A stretch of DNA of 64,000 bases from Paenibacillus sp. N3.4 (GCF_008017805.1 NZ_VRTT01000030.1:1-64000); one strand, 5' to 3'. Numbered from the stretch's first letter, positions 1 to 9,090 are shown. The notes: generated by a model from the sequence alone, not told the origin. Program-made: numbers and translations.

Positions 1-96
1 GAGTGAGTAAATACCTCTTTTTATGAATATTTCGGCTGTTTTTGACTGATTTCAAATTAGGCGATTGGCTAATGATATCCACAATTAATCGACAGC

Positions 97-181
97 CTCG
101 TTTTCAGCGTTACAGAGGATACGAACCCCGCTGATGGCTCTGTAAGCATGAAAAACCTGCTTACAAGAGGTGAAAAAGGGG
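97..181 (-). repeat. Dispersed two-hairpin repeat, single copy
   Basis: Read on the minus strand, this copy carries the arm TGTAAGCAGG, a T-rich loop and CATGCTTACAG, then CTCTGTAACGCTG. The same arms and order occur in the tandem copies at 27338-27650 and 55335-55560. The second hairpin is degenerate here. This is the only copy in the window in the reverse orientation. Confidence 0.6.
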
Positions 182-297
182 AGCAAGCTGAATTCTTGAC
201 TTGTATCGCTGGTTTTGGAAAACGTTAACTTTTCTCAAAAACATAAAAATTCTTTTCCGTGAGAAAACCTCTATCGAGGCCATTCAATGATGAGCGA

Positions 298-342
298 CCT
301 AATATAGGGATCTTTGGTCTTCGACCAGATCCCTATATTAGG
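298..342. repeat. Strong inverted repeat, possible bidirectional terminator
   Basis: The arms CCTAATATAGGGATCT and AGATCCCTATATTAGG pair perfectly. Inside them GGTC/GACC pairs around a TTC loop, with a two-base bulge. A TTTT run follows on the plus side. It could end transcription of a gene left of the window, or be a small palindromic repeat. Confidence 0.55.
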
Positions 343-494
343 TTTTATCGCCAATAAGAAAGCGGTTTTCGCGAACCGAAAACTTATACTGGCGTGTGGT
401 AAAAAAATCTCCTTAGAGTAGGAAGACCTGTGTAGTAACCCCCATTCAGCTAAAAAGCTTCTAGTTTTGCTTCAATGAGGATGGTTGTATGTAA

Positions 495-568
495 AAGACC
501 TGCATCTCGCCGAATAAGCGAAACACAGGTCTTAATGAATTCTCCCCGAAGCAAGCTACGGGGAATTG
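495..568 (-). terminator. glyS terminator region, two hairpins
   Basis: Downstream of the glyS stop on the minus strand there are two hairpins. The first pairs CCCCG with CGGGG (about 541-566). The second pairs AAGACCTG with CAGGTCTT (about 497-535) and is followed by TTTT in the direction of glyS transcription. The second is the better intrinsic terminator. Confidence 0.55.
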
Positions 569-580
569 GACACGCAGAAA

Positions 581-1962
581 TTAAAATTGAAGTGAATTCT
601 CGATGAACGCCTTCAGTTCTGTAATCGGGATACGCTTTTGTTCCATTGTATCACGGTCACGAACCGTTACTTGACCATCTGTCTCGGATTCAAAATCGTA
701 CGTGATGCAGAACGGCGTTCCGATTTCATCGTGACGACGGTATCTTTTGCCAATCGATCCGGTATCATCGTAGTCGACCATGAAGTGCTTCGCCAGATCA
801 GCGAATACCGCTTGAGCGCCTTCTCCCAATTTCTTGGAAAGAGGGAAAATTGCAGCTTTAATCGGTGCTAGTGCCGGATGGAAGTGCAGCACCGTACGGC
901 TGTCATCCCCTTCGAGCTTTTGCTCTTCAAATGCGTCAATCAACAAAGCTAACGTTACACGGTCTGCACCCAGTGAAGGCTCGATGCAATAAGGAACATA
1001 ACGTTCATTCGTTTCTTGATCAATGTAGTTGAAGTCTTCTCCGGAATGCTCCATATGTTGTTTCAAATCGAAATCTGTACGGTCTGCAATCCCCCAAAGC
1101 TCTCCCCAACCAAACGGGAATTTGTACTCAATATCCGTCGTTGCATTGCTGTAATGAGACAACTCATCATCATTATGATCACGCAGACGCAAATTATCCG
1201 GTTTCGCTCCAAGAGACAACAGCCAGTTGTGACAGAAGCTTCTCCAATACTGGAACCATTTCATATCTTCGCCCGGTTTGCAGAAAAATTCAAGCTCCAT
1301 TTGTTCAAATTCGCGTGTACGGAACGTAAAGTTACCCGGCGTAATTTCGTTGCGGAAGCTTTTACCGATTTGACCAATCCCAAATGGTAATTTTTTGCGC
1401 ATTGTGCGCTGAACGTTTTTGAAGTTAACGAAAATGCCTTGAGCGGTTTCCGGACGCAGGTAAACGACGTTAGAGCTAGCTTCTGTTACGCCTTGGAAGG
1501 TTTTGAACATGAGGTTGAATTGTCGAATGTCTGTGAAATCTTTACTGCCGCAATCTGGGCAAACGATCTCATTTTCAACGATCAGTTTCATCATGTCATC
1601 AAATGTCATGCCATCTACGACGATTTCGATATCTTTCTCAGCCAGCTTATTTTCAATCAGTTTATCTGCACGATGACGCGCTTTACAGCTTTACAATCGA
1701 TCATCGGATCATTGAAGTTTCCTACATGCCCTGAAGCTACCCATGCTTGAGGGTTCATGAGAATCGCCGCGTCAAGACCGACATTATACGGAGATTCTTG
1801 GATGAATTTTTTCCACCATGCTCGTTTGATGTTGTTTTTCAATTCAACGCCAAGTGGACCGTAATCCCACGTATTGGCTAGTCCGCCATAAATTTCGGAG
1901 CCTGGGAATACAAAACCTCTGTGTTTCGCTAACGCCACAACTTGATCCATCGTTACACTCAT
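581..1962 (-). pseudogene. glyS: Glycyl-tRNA synthetase (GlyQS-unrelated, single chain), frameshifted by an 8-bp duplication
   Basis: Class II aminoacyl-tRNA synthetase that charges tRNA-Gly, of the homodimeric type. Residues 1-96 are read up to the end of [10 protein letters not shown]. The frame is then lost at 1680-1695, where GCTTTACA occurs twice in tandem (plus strand). Removing one copy restores [19 protein letters not shown] and a 457-residue protein, the usual length. Visible motifs are CPDCG, motif 2 [19 protein letters not shown], motif 3 [10 protein letters not shown] and a C-terminal anticodon-binding domain ([17 protein letters not shown]). Start: ATG at 1962 with AAGGAGA upstream. 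A T-box leader precedes it. As read, the protein would stop after about 101 residues. Either the duplication is an error, or another glycyl-tRNA synthetase exists elsewhere. Confidence 0.9.
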
Positions 1963-2039
1963 TGCTCATTCTCTCCTTCAGCTTCTTAATCACTGTATGT
2001 ATTACGAGTTGATGCCATTTGGAGATGGGCTGACGCGCA

Positions 2040-2270
2040 AAAAAAGCTCACCATCCAAAGGCATCAAATAATGCCTAGGGACGAGAGCTTCAGCACCCGC
2101 GGTTCCACCCTAGTTGATACGCCAAAAAACGGACATATCCCCTTTATCGTATTGGCTCCGGATAGCCTTTTCCTTAAGCTTCAGTCTGGGCTCTCACCGT
2201 CCCCAGCTCGCTGAACATGAAGTTGTCTCAAGTACTATTCATCCCTCACAGCCACAATTGATCATTCAAT
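2040..2270 (-). ncRNA. T-box leader of glyS (glycine)
   Basis: The minus strand carries the T-box core GGGTGGAACCGCGG (about 2097-2110), which pairs with the acceptor end of uncharged tRNA. It is followed by a terminator hairpin ending in seven T (about 2040-2090). Upstream are the conserved stem I elements AGCGAGCTGGGGA and GGTGAGAGCCC. The best specifier candidate is GGC at 2165-2167, a glycine codon, which matches the gene downstream. Uncharged tRNA-Gly should allow readthrough into glyS. Confidence 0.88.
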
Positions 2271-2277
2271 TGGCTTT

Positions 2278-2306
2278 AGTTTACAGAAAAAAAGAAAAAA
2301 AATCAA
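2278..2306 (-). promoter_or_regulatory. Candidate sigma-A promoter for glyS T-box transcript
   Basis: On the minus strand TTGATT (2301-2306) and TAAACT (2278-2283) are 17 bp apart. The start would fall near 2270, just upstream of stem I of the T-box leader. The spacer is an almost pure T/C tract, so the match could be partly fortuitous. Confidence 0.45.
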
Positions 2307-2334
2307 ATCACTTTTGATCAAAAGGTTGATTGAG
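2307..2334 (-). terminator. Terminator of the carbon-nitrogen hydrolase gene
   Basis: The 14-bp palindrome CTTTTGATCAAAAG (2311-2324) lies just past the stop codon. On the minus strand it is followed within a few bases by a long T-rich tract. Confidence 0.4.
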
Positions 2335-2348
2335 TTTCAATTTAAGTT

Positions 2349-3149
2349 TTAATAAAGATGGGGTCTGCGATCTTCGAAGACAGGAATTTTATCACGAACG
2401 CGCACAACTTCACTTAAATCAATGGTAGCATGTAACACAGCTTCGCTTTCATCGCCTTCAACGAGCACCTCACCCCACGGATCAATGACCATGGAATGTC
2501 CAAAGAAATTCGTCGTCCCACTTGTTCCGACACGATTGCAAGCAACCACATACATTTGATTCTCTATGGCTCTGGCCATTAGGAGGGTCCGCCAGTGATG
2601 CAGGCGTGGATGCGGCCACTCCGCGGGAACAAATAAAATTCGCGCTCCTTCCAGTGCAAGCTTACGCGCTAGCTCAGGGAACCGAATATCGTAACAGATC
2701 ATTGCGCCTGCAGGAACACCCTCAAGTTCAAAAAGTCCAAGCTGGTCACCGCTATGAAGGAATTTTTCCTCATCCATGAGACGAAACAGATGAATTTTGG
2801 AATATTCAGCTGTTTCCACGCCTGCTCGATCAAAGGCATAAATCGTGTTCAATACACGGTCTTCTCTTTTATCCGCAATCGATCCACCTATAATATTAAC
2901 TTGATGTTTGCGAGCAAATTCGCTCAGAAAGGCTTTTGTCCTTTCTCCACTGGGATCAGCAAGCTGCTGGATCTCATTTAACGCATAACCTGTGTTCCAC
3001 ATTTCGGGGAAAACAATCACGTCCGGTTTATTTGCGGCTTGAAGCGATTCCTCAAGAAGCTTGTTTAAACGTGCAAAGTTCGTATCGGGCTCGCCGATCT
3101 TAATATCCATTTGGATAAGTGCAATATGGTATGCAACCGGGTCTTTCAT
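2349..3149 (-). CDS. Carbon-nitrogen hydrolase (nitrilase/omega-amidase family, MtnU-like)
   Basis: A 266-residue amidase of the nitrilase superfamily. The catalytic triad is visible: Glu49 in VFPEMWNTG, Lys118 in YSKIHLF and Cys152 in MICYDIRFPE. Members of this size include Nit2-type omega-amidases, which hydrolyse alpha-ketoglutaramate or alpha-ketosuccinamate. In B. subtilis such a gene (mtnU/ykrU) lies with the methionine-salvage genes. The presence of mtnE, mtnW, mtnX and mtnB within 14 kb makes that role plausible: removing the keto-amide left by glutamine-dependent transamination of 2-keto-4-methylthiobutyrate. The family is read directly; the substrate is inferred. Start: ATG with AGGAGAA about 10 bases upstream. 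Confidence 0.85.
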   Translation of the reverse strand: MKDPVAYHIALIQMDIKIGEPDTNFARLNKLLEESLQAANKPDVIVFPEMWNTGYALNEIQQLADPSGERTKAFLSEFARKHQVNIIGGSIADKREDRVLNTIYAFDRAGVETAEYSKIHLFRLMDEEKFLHSGDQLGLFELEGVPAGAMICYDIRFPELARKLALEGARILFVPAEWPHPRLHHWRTLLMARAIENQMYVVACNRVGTSGTTNFFGHSMVIDPWGEVLVEGDESEAVLHATIDLSEVVRVRDKIPVFEDRRPHLY

Positions 3150-3258
3150 CTGTACTGATTCTCCTTTCAGGGGCAGAAATACGCTTTTCCATTCATTCTA
3201 GTTGAATTCAGTCATGAACTCAATGGTTTGAAAGATTTGGACTGACCTTTGGCAATAC

Positions 3259-3744
3259 TCAGCGTTTTCCAGTGATCGCTGCCCAATGCTTGCCCAGAAA
3301 TACAATTTGACCAACATGGTAGCCATAGTGAGAAACTTGCCTTTGAATGGCATTGACAACGGTATTTCCCTCGCCCCTTATATAAACGGTCTTAAGCAAA
3401 TCATCAGGTGTAAGTGATCGAAGTGTACCCAAAAGCACACCCCACCCCTCTTCCCATAGAGCGAGCAGTTCCTCGTTGCTGAGCTGTTTGTTTTCAAATT
3501 CACCATCGCGTTCACGCGTTTCCTTTTCTCCGTCACTCGTTAAGAAATCGGTCCAACGAGACAACATATTCCCATGCATGTGCATGATAAGAACTTCCAG
3601 TGAATTGGATTCGCTATCCAAAGTAAGGTAAAATTGCTCTTCCTCCACTTGGGCAAATGTACGATCAGCAAGCTGCTTCATACTTTCAAAGGCACGAATA
3701 CTTTCTTGTACAAAAATACGGCCTACATCCGTGTTTACTGACAT
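3259..3744 (-). CDS. DinB-superfamily protein (DUF1572-like)
   Basis: A 161-residue protein predicted to form the four-helix DinB/YfiT-like bundle. The likely metal ligands are His55 or His57 in MHMHGN and His139 and His143 in VSHYGYHVGQ. This His pattern is typical of the DUF1572 branch of the family. These proteins are often metal-dependent enzymes acting with low-molecular-weight thiols. Bacillithiol genes are present in this window (bshA, bshB1), so a bacillithiol-dependent role is possible, but nothing in the sequence fixes a substrate. It appears to be transcribed alone. Confidence 0.75.
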   Translation of the reverse strand: MSVNTDVGRIFVQESIRAFESMKQLADRTFAQVEEEQFYLTLDSESNSLEVLIMHMHGNMLSRWTDFLTSDGEKETRERDGEFENKQLSNEELLALWEEGWGVLLGTLRSLTPDDLLKTVYIRGEGNTVVNAIQRQVSHYGYHVGQIVFLGKHWAAITGKR

Positions 3745-3821
3745 TCTTCTTCACACCTTCCATCCTAGATTATTAGTTAACTTACTGCCAAAATAACAAA
3801 AAAGTCAATGGAGCCTGCCAA

Positions 3822-4916
3822 TTACTTAATAACACCCGAGCCTAGAATTTTCACATTCACTTTTACGTTAATCTGTATGTCCGGATAATGGGACTGCCAT
3901 CGCTCCCAATCGTTCTCAGATACATACCCCATTGCCCGATATCGAAGTCCAAAACCGATGGGATCTACCTTATTCTTCTGCAAAATATGCAATACTTCTA
4001 AAGCACGATCCTTGCTTTGCTTTTCGGCGAGCTTTTGAAGTTCTATCCAATTTTGATCAAAAATAGATAAGGTGGCCTCTTCTGCCATCCCGTCCATGGA
4101 AATATGAACATTAATTTGAGGTTCTTCATTGTCTTTCAGATGTTCCAATTTATAAGTCATTTTATAATGGTTAATTGCGAGTTCAAACGTATCCTGCCCC
4201 TGTTCCGTATGAATTTCGATCTTATGGAATTGTCTGGCTAGCTCGTTCAAGACCCGGGTTTGGTCGGGCGTAAGAATTGCTATCACCTTATTTTTATCTA
4301 GAATGGCAACCTGGTCAATCGTATAGCTGTTCTTTTGCGGTTGAATAATCGGTAAATACGGGTCCTTCCCGCGTTCCGTCAATCTTCTGTAGAAATCAGA
4401 TAAATTTTCAGTGATGATATAGGAAGATTCCGTTCCTTCTCGATCAAAACTTAAGAACAGTGAATTGGCAGGCAATCTCTCAGAAAGCACTTTTGTATCC
4501 AGAACTTCTATGGCCGAAGGATCTCCGATCGCTACGAAACCCACCATTTGAATATCTCTTCGACGCATAAACCAGTCCAACGGTTTTTGGACATTTTCCT
4601 CCGCAAGCGATTTTCCAAAAACAATCATCTTGGCATGACCAAAATCCAATTCTTTATCTACTTGTGATTTCAATAAACGTATAGCTTCCGTGATTGTTTT
4701 GGCTTCTTGCGTGACTACTTGATATCTATTGGTTTGCCCAGGCTCTATTCGCGAAGATGGAATACCGAGCTTCAGTGAAACGCGGTACTCCATCTCCGGA
4801 TTTTCCGATTTATCTACCCCAATGGCAAGCACGAAAAATCTCTTATCGAGATCTTTAAATCCGCATCCACTTAATATTAACCCTACCAGAAGACACACGA
4901 ATATAGAACGTTTCAT
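3822..4916 (-). CDS. gerC: Spore germination lipoprotein, Ger(x)C family
   Basis: The C subunit of a nutrient germinant receptor, anchored outside the inner membrane of the spore. The start at 4916 gives MKRSIFVCLLVGLILSGCG, a lipoprotein signal with lipobox LSGC. The ATG overlaps the stop of the gerB gene as ATGA and has AAAGGAAA upstream. A longer in-frame version would lose the signal peptide at its N-terminus, so it was rejected. The body (364 residues) carries the family features RFFVLAIGVDK and GHAKMIVFGKSLAEE. It is last in a gerA-gerB-gerC operon. The specific germinant cannot be read from sequence. Confidence 0.9.
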   Translation of the reverse strand: MKRSIFVCLLVGLILSGCGFKDLDKRFFVLAIGVDKSENPEMEYRVSLKLGIPSSRIEPGQTNRYQVVTQEAKTITEAIRLLKSQVDKELDFGHAKMIVFGKSLAEENVQKPLDWFMRRRDIQMVGFVAIGDPSAIEVLDTKVLSERLPANSLFLSFDREGTESSYIITENLSDFYRRLTERGKDPYLPIIQPQKNSYTIDQVAILDKNKVIAILTPDQTRVLNELARQFHKIEIHTEQGQDTFELAINHYKMTYKLEHLKDNEEPQINVHISMDGMAEEATLSIFDQNWIELQKLAEKQSKDRALEVLHILQKNKVDPIGFGLRYRAMGYVSENDWERWQSHYPDIQINVKVNVKILGSGVIK

Positions 4917-6010
4917 GTTTTTCCTTTCTTCTTTCCAATCCAATAGATAACAACAACAAGCACGACTTCGCTTATTAAACGAAGCTGAAACCATGCAGAA
5001 GACAGAACCATATATTTTTTTTCATCAAAAAGCCAGGTTGAGATCTCTGTTATTACAGCAAAAAAGCAAATGATTATCCAAGACGACCATCTCGCATGAT
5101 TGACTAATAACGGATTCATTTTTCGTGGCACCACTGATTTCATAAGTTCGCTGCCAAGATGCCAAGTTGTCATAATGTAAATCATCGCAATACTTAAATA
5201 GAGCAACAAAAAAATAAACAGTACGCGCTCGATAAATCCAAACTCAACCCGCATGGAATCTGCTGTACTTTCCCAAATATAATTCAATTGATCCACACCA
5301 TAGGTGCCATGAAAGCCAATAGGGATAAAAAAGGTGGTAATCAATACAGTTGTACCTACTAATGGAATCAACCATAAGAATTGCCGTTTGGCATCCACTT
5401 GAAAGTTTCGATTAAAGATCGTCCAATTCACATAACCCGTAAATATATGCGATGCGCTAGCAAGCGATTCCCAGGAAGGAATGCCGAATGAATAATGGGT
5501 CATGACTCTTACGGCATCCCAATCCATATTCTGGCTGGCCAAAGCTTTGAATAAAATGAACCCGATAAAGGGTAAGTTCAAAATGATAACAATCTCATTG
5601 ATATACAACACCGTTTTGCTATCATTGGACGCTGACCAGGCACAAACTAATCCAACAAACCCGATCAAAATAAAAATACTAAAATCAGGATTTACAAAAC
5701 GTTGTAAAATACGGCAGTAGCAAACTAAGACCATTCCTCCGGCGGTAAACCACATGCAGCTCAAAAAAAGCAATAAACTAACCCTTGCCCACTTTGGCGC
5801 ATACATAGCTAGAACCTCAGGTACCCCTTTTCCCGGAAAACGCATGATCCCTCTGGTAAACAGATGAGCTAACAGTGTGCCAAGAATCACACTGAGCACC
5901 ATAGCAGGAATTGCCCCATGAAATCGATTTTTAATGAGAATGCTGGGAATAAAAAGAATCGTATTCGTCAACATACAGACGATGACCGGATAATAAAAGT
6001 ACCGGTTCAA
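4913..6010 (-). CDS. gerB: Spore germination permease, GerB family
   Basis: The B subunit of a germinant receptor, a member of the amino acid/polyamine/organocation transporter superfamily. It has 365 residues and about ten hydrophobic segments over its whole length. It probably binds the germinant in the spore inner membrane. Translation appears to start at a TTG (6008-6010) that overlaps the gerA stop, with AAGGTG upstream. The 3' end overlaps gerC by four bases. These overlaps indicate translational coupling of the three subunits. Confidence 0.88.
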   Translation of the reverse strand: MNRYFYYPVIVCMLTNTILFIPSILIKNRFHGAIPAMVLSVILGTLLAHLFTRGIMRFPGKGVPEVLAMYAPKWARVSLLLFLSCMWFTAGGMVLVCYCRILQRFVNPDFSIFILIGFVGLVCAWSASNDSKTVLYINEIVIILNLPFIGFILFKALASQNMDWDAVRVMTHYSFGIPSWESLASASHIFTGYVNWTIFNRNFQVDAKRQFLWLIPLVGTTVLITTFFIPIGFHGTYGVDQLNYIWESTADSMRVEFGFIERVLFIFLLLYLSIAMIYIMTTWHLGSELMKSVVPRKMNPLLVNHARWSSWIIICFFAVITEISTWLFDEKKYMVLSSAWFQLRLISEVVLVVVIYWIGKKKGKT

Positions 6011-7359
6011 GTCGAATCACCTTCTGATTCAGGATAACTTACATTCTTTTCCCCGATAAATAGCTTCAAGTAGGGTTCATCAAAGCTTCTTAAACTGGCC
6101 AAATAGCTGATTAACAAGAAAAAACCGACAGATGTTCCAATAATCCCGAAAAAGGAGGCGAAGGCAATCAACACATACTTCACAAAACGCATGGCAAAGC
6201 TCATGGAATTAATAGGAATAACATAATTCGAAATGGCCACAGCGGAAGTAATGATAATCATAATGCTGCTGACTAGTCCAGCTTGTTGTGCAGCTTGCCC
6301 AAGAATGAGCCCACCCACTGTGGTCGCCGTTGAGCCAATGAACTTCGGAAGCCTTAGACTCGCTTCAGTCAGTGCCTCGATCATAAACAGCATAATGAAA
6401 ACTTCCACATAGGAAGGATACGGTACGGCTGAACGACTTCCTGAAATGGACAACGTTAACTGAACGCGGAATAATTCTGGGTTGTAGGACACAATCGAAA
6501 CATATATAGCTGGAAGTAAGACCGTAATCACCAACGAAACATAACGCAAAAAGACCAAAGATCGAGTTATCCAAAAAGATTGATACAAGTCGTCCATAGC
6601 TGACATAAAATCAAAAAAAACAGCCGGAAGCACAATAACAAAAGCCGCCCCCTCAATTAGTAACACGGCTTTACCATGAGACAAATTCAAAACAGCTCGA
6701 TCAGGGCGTTCCGTAATTAGCACGGTAGGAAACAGGGAATAATTCGTATCGTTGAGCAATTTCTCCAATTGACCTGAAGCCTGCAGCATATCTACATCGA
6801 TCGCTTTAAGTTTATCCCGCACCAATTCGATCATGGATGGTTTGGCTAAAGAAGCGTCAAATGCCAGTAAAATCTTCGTCTTTGAAGAAGTTCCGACTTC
6901 GTAAGGCTCCACCGTGAGTTCCCGCTTTTTATAACGGAACCGTATAAGTGCCAAATTCGTAAATAAATCTTCGGCAAAAGCCTTGCTTGGCCCGATCACC
7001 GTATTTTCAGTCTTCGTTTCTTCAGGATCATTGTTTAAAGCTCGTTTAACGGACAAGCAATAGATGTCCGAAAAATAGCCAATGACAACATACCCTTGCA
7101 GCAAAAAACTCGCGATTTGTGAAAAGTCGGCAACTTTTTCAGCACCGCAGGAAGTGATGGCATGCTCAAAGTTTTCAAAGCTATCACTTACTAGAAAAGG
7201 AAGAGAAACGTTTTTATTAATTTGTGTATGCTCAATCATTGAAGAAAGATACACGATTTCCACTTCAAATTTCCCATTGTTCAAATGTTTGGTTTCCAAG
7301 TCCACGGAGGAAGCCAAGCTCGACATGATTCGATTAATAATGAGGTTATCAGTCTGCAT
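6007..7359 (-). CDS. gerA: Spore germination receptor subunit, GerA family
   Basis: The A subunit of a germinant receptor, 450 residues. The N-terminal half is soluble. The C-terminal half has about five membrane segments and carries the family signatures VPYPSYVEVFIMLFMIEAL and LGQAAQQAGLVSS. It is the first gene of the gerA-gerB-gerC operon. Start: ATG at 7359 with GGAG about 12 bases upstream. Expression is expected in the forespore under sigma-G, but no confident sigma-G promoter was found in the 100 bases upstream. Confidence 0.9.
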   Translation of the reverse strand: MQTDNLIINRIMSSLASSVDLETKHLNNGKFEVEIVYLSSMIEHTQINKNVSLPFLVSDSFENFEHAITSCGAEKVADFSQIASFLLQGYVVIGYFSDIYCLSVKRALNNDPEETKTENTVIGPSKAFAEDLFTNLALIRFRYKKRELTVEPYEVGTSSKTKILLAFDASLAKPSMIELVRDKLKAIDVDMLQASGQLEKLLNDTNYSLFPTVLITERPDRAVLNLSHGKAVLLIEGAAFVIVLPAVFFDFMSAMDDLYQSFWITRSLVFLRYVSLVITVLLPAIYVSIVSYNPELFRVQLTLSISGSRSAVPYPSYVEVFIMLFMIEALTEASLRLPKFIGSTATTVGGLILGQAAQQAGLVSSIMIIITSAVAISNYVIPINSMSFAMRFVKYVLIAFASFFGIIGTSVGFFLLISYLASLRSFDEPYLKLFIGEKNVSYPESEGDST

Positions 7360-7450
7360 CAGAATCTATTCTCCAAGTCAGATACGTCATTCCTTACAGT
7401 CTAACCAATAAACAAAAGGGTAAACTTACATGCATGAATTGAGTAGTTCC

Positions 7451-7479
7451 TTGTAATTATGCTTTGCGCTCCCTATACA
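7451..7479 (+). promoter_or_regulatory. Candidate sigma-A promoter of the aminotransferase gene
   Basis: TTGTAA (7451-7456) and TATACA (7474-7479) are separated by 17 bp, about 65 bp before the chosen start codon. No SAM riboswitch (S-box) is seen in this leader. Confidence 0.4.
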
Positions 7480-7545
7480 CCACCATCTAATCATGGTACA
7501 TTAATATTATTATCAAAATCCCGACCTCCGGAGTGTGAATTAAAA

Positions 7546-8748
7546 ATGGCAAACAATGCTCGTACTCAATCTTCATTTTCCATTCAGCCTGCTGAACGTA
7601 TGAAAGGACTGCCGACGCAGTTTTTCGCTACGCTCGTGGGAAAAGCGAATGAGCAAATCGCGCTCGGTCACGACGTTATAAATCTCGGACAAGGGAATCC
7701 TGACCGCCCTACTCCGCCACATATCGTAAAATCCTTGCAAGAAGCAGCAGCTAACCCTCTGTACCATAAATATCCCCCATTCAGTGGATTTCCCTTTCTC
7801 AAACAAGCGGTTGCTCAGCGTTATCAAGAAGATCACAATGTGGATCTTGACCCTGAAACCGAAGTCGCCATTCTGTTTGGCGGCAAAACAGGTCTGATCG
7901 AGATTGCTCAATGCTTGCTTAATCCAGGTGATGTTTGCCTCGTACCTGACCCTGGTTACCCTGACTATTGGTCAGGTGTGGCCCTAGCCGGAGCTGAGAT
8001 GGCCTTCATGCCGTTGAAAGAAGATAATCAGTTTTTACCGGATTATTCCGCTTTGAAAGAGTCGGATCTGAATAGAGCTAAACTCATGTTCATTAATTAT
8101 CCGAATAACCCTACAGGCGCAACCGCTCCCGCTTCCTTCTATGAAGAAACTGTGGAATTTGCTCAGAAAAATGGTGTTGTGGTCGCCAGTGATTTTGCCT
8201 ATGGAGCCATTGGCTTTGATGGAGAGAAACCCATCAGCTTTCTGCAAACACCTGGCGCTAAAGAAGTAGGCATCGAATTTTACACGCTATCCAAAACCTA
8301 TAACATGGCAGGCTGGCGCGTTGGCTTTGCACTCGGCAATCGCGAAGTGATCCGACTCATTAACTTGATGCAAGATCACTACTACTGCTCTCTGTTCGGT
8401 GGTATTCAAGCAGCAGCTACAACAGCGCTTACGGCTTCGCAAGACTGTGTCACGGAGCTGCGTGACGTATACGAAAGCCGTCGCAACGCTCTATATACCT
8501 CACTTGCCGGTATAGGTTGGCAAGCTCGTCCGTCTCAAGGCTCTTTTTTCTCTTGGTTACCTGTCCCAAAGGGGCACAACTCACAAAGTCTGGCCGATTT
8601 GCTTCTGCAAGAAGCCAAAGTTGTTGTTGCACCGGGCGTTGGCTTCGGTACCCATGGTGAAGGGTATGTAAGACTTGGCTTATTGTCTACCGAGGAGCGA
8701 CTTGAGGAAGCTGTACAACGGATTGGCAAGCTTCACCTGTTCGATTAA
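7546..8748 (+). CDS. mtnE: PLP-dependent aminotransferase, MtnE-like (2-keto-4-methylthiobutyrate transaminase)
   Basis: A class I/II aminotransferase of 400 residues. It likely makes methionine from 2-keto-4-methylthiobutyrate, the last step of methionine salvage. The PLP lysine is Lys250 in TLSKTYNMAGWRVGF. Other fold signatures are NLGQGNPDRPTP, YPNNPTGA and the C-terminal RLGLL arginine. Sequence and length resemble MtnV/YkrV of B. subtilis. The start at 7546 (MANNARTQ) follows GGAG. A further 29 residues upstream are in frame but look unlike protein. It lies next to the pro-mtn operon but has its own promoter region. A general aromatic or glutamine transaminase role cannot be excluded. 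Confidence 0.8.
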   Translation: MANNARTQSSFSIQPAERMKGLPTQFFATLVGKANEQIALGHDVINLGQGNPDRPTPPHIVKSLQEAAANPLYHKYPPFSGFPFLKQAVAQRYQEDHNVDLDPETEVAILFGGKTGLIEIAQCLLNPGDVCLVPDPGYPDYWSGVALAGAEMAFMPLKEDNQFLPDYSALKESDLNRAKLMFINYPNNPTGATAPASFYEETVEFAQKNGVVVASDFAYGAIGFDGEKPISFLQTPGAKEVGIEFYTLSKTYNMAGWRVGFALGNREVIRLINLMQDHYYCSLFGGIQAAATTALTASQDCVTELRDVYESRRNALYTSLAGIGWQARPSQGSFFSWLPVPKGHNSQSLADLLLQEAKVVVAPGVGFGTHGEGYVRLGLLSTEERLEEAVQRIGKLHLFD

Positions 8749-8773
8749 GCGCAAAGTAACAGGCTTATGCTTC

Positions 8774-8803
8774 TTTACAAATGCTTGTACAGCGTGCTAT
8801 TCT
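8774..8803 (+). promoter_or_regulatory. Candidate promoter of the proline T-box operon
   Basis: TTTACA (8774-8779) and TATTCT (8798-8803) are separated by 18 bp and lie about 25-30 bp upstream of the T-box leader. It is a modest sigma-A match. Confidence 0.35.
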
Positions 8804-8829
8804 AGATAGAACCAAAAAAGGAAGTCCTC

Positions 8830-9090
8830 AAAAACTTCTATATCGCAATGTTATGATGGGAATAGTAGGAAACGTGCGACACGTAACAGAGAGTAGGCTC
8901 CATCGACTGAGAGAGCTTACCGTGAACCGATTTCGAACCCGCCCCTGAACAGTCAACGATGAGTTGAACAGTGCCCTGCTGTTATTTAGGGAATCTAGAG
9001 TTGGGTGCAGCCTTTGGCGTGCGCCAATCTAAGGTGGTACCGCGGAAGTTACAGACTTTCGTCCTTATATTAAGGACGGGAGTCTTTTTT
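8830..9090 (+). ncRNA. T-box leader of the proB operon (proline)
   Basis: The T-box core AAGGTGGTACCGCGG lies at 9031-9045. It is followed by a terminator hairpin whose arms include GTCCTTA and TAAGGAC, then a T run (9053-9090). The upstream part has stem I features such as AGAGAG and a GGC-rich apical region. Proline codons CCG at 8927-8929 and 8939-8941 are specifier candidates. Which one sits in the specifier loop was not settled by eye. Proline specificity is inferred from these codons and from the proB-proS-proA-proC genes downstream. Confidence 0.88.

Larger units (their letters stand above)
1..580. other. Non-coding left end, hairpin-rich
   Basis: No convincing coding sequence is present on either strand. 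The stretch holds one copy of a dispersed hairpin repeat (97-181), a near-perfect 45-bp inverted repeat (298-342), a shorter CGGTT/AACCG hairpin near 365-380, and two hairpins between the left end and the glyS stop. It probably separates two transcription units. The gene to its left lies outside the window. Confidence 0.6.

Noticed and set aside
1963-2348. A small gene in the glyS upstream region
   Set aside because: The stretch is fully explained by the T-box leader, its promoter and the terminator of the neighbouring gene.
7360-7545. SAM riboswitch for the methionine-salvage aminotransferase
   Set aside because: No S-box consensus or terminator structure was found in the leader.
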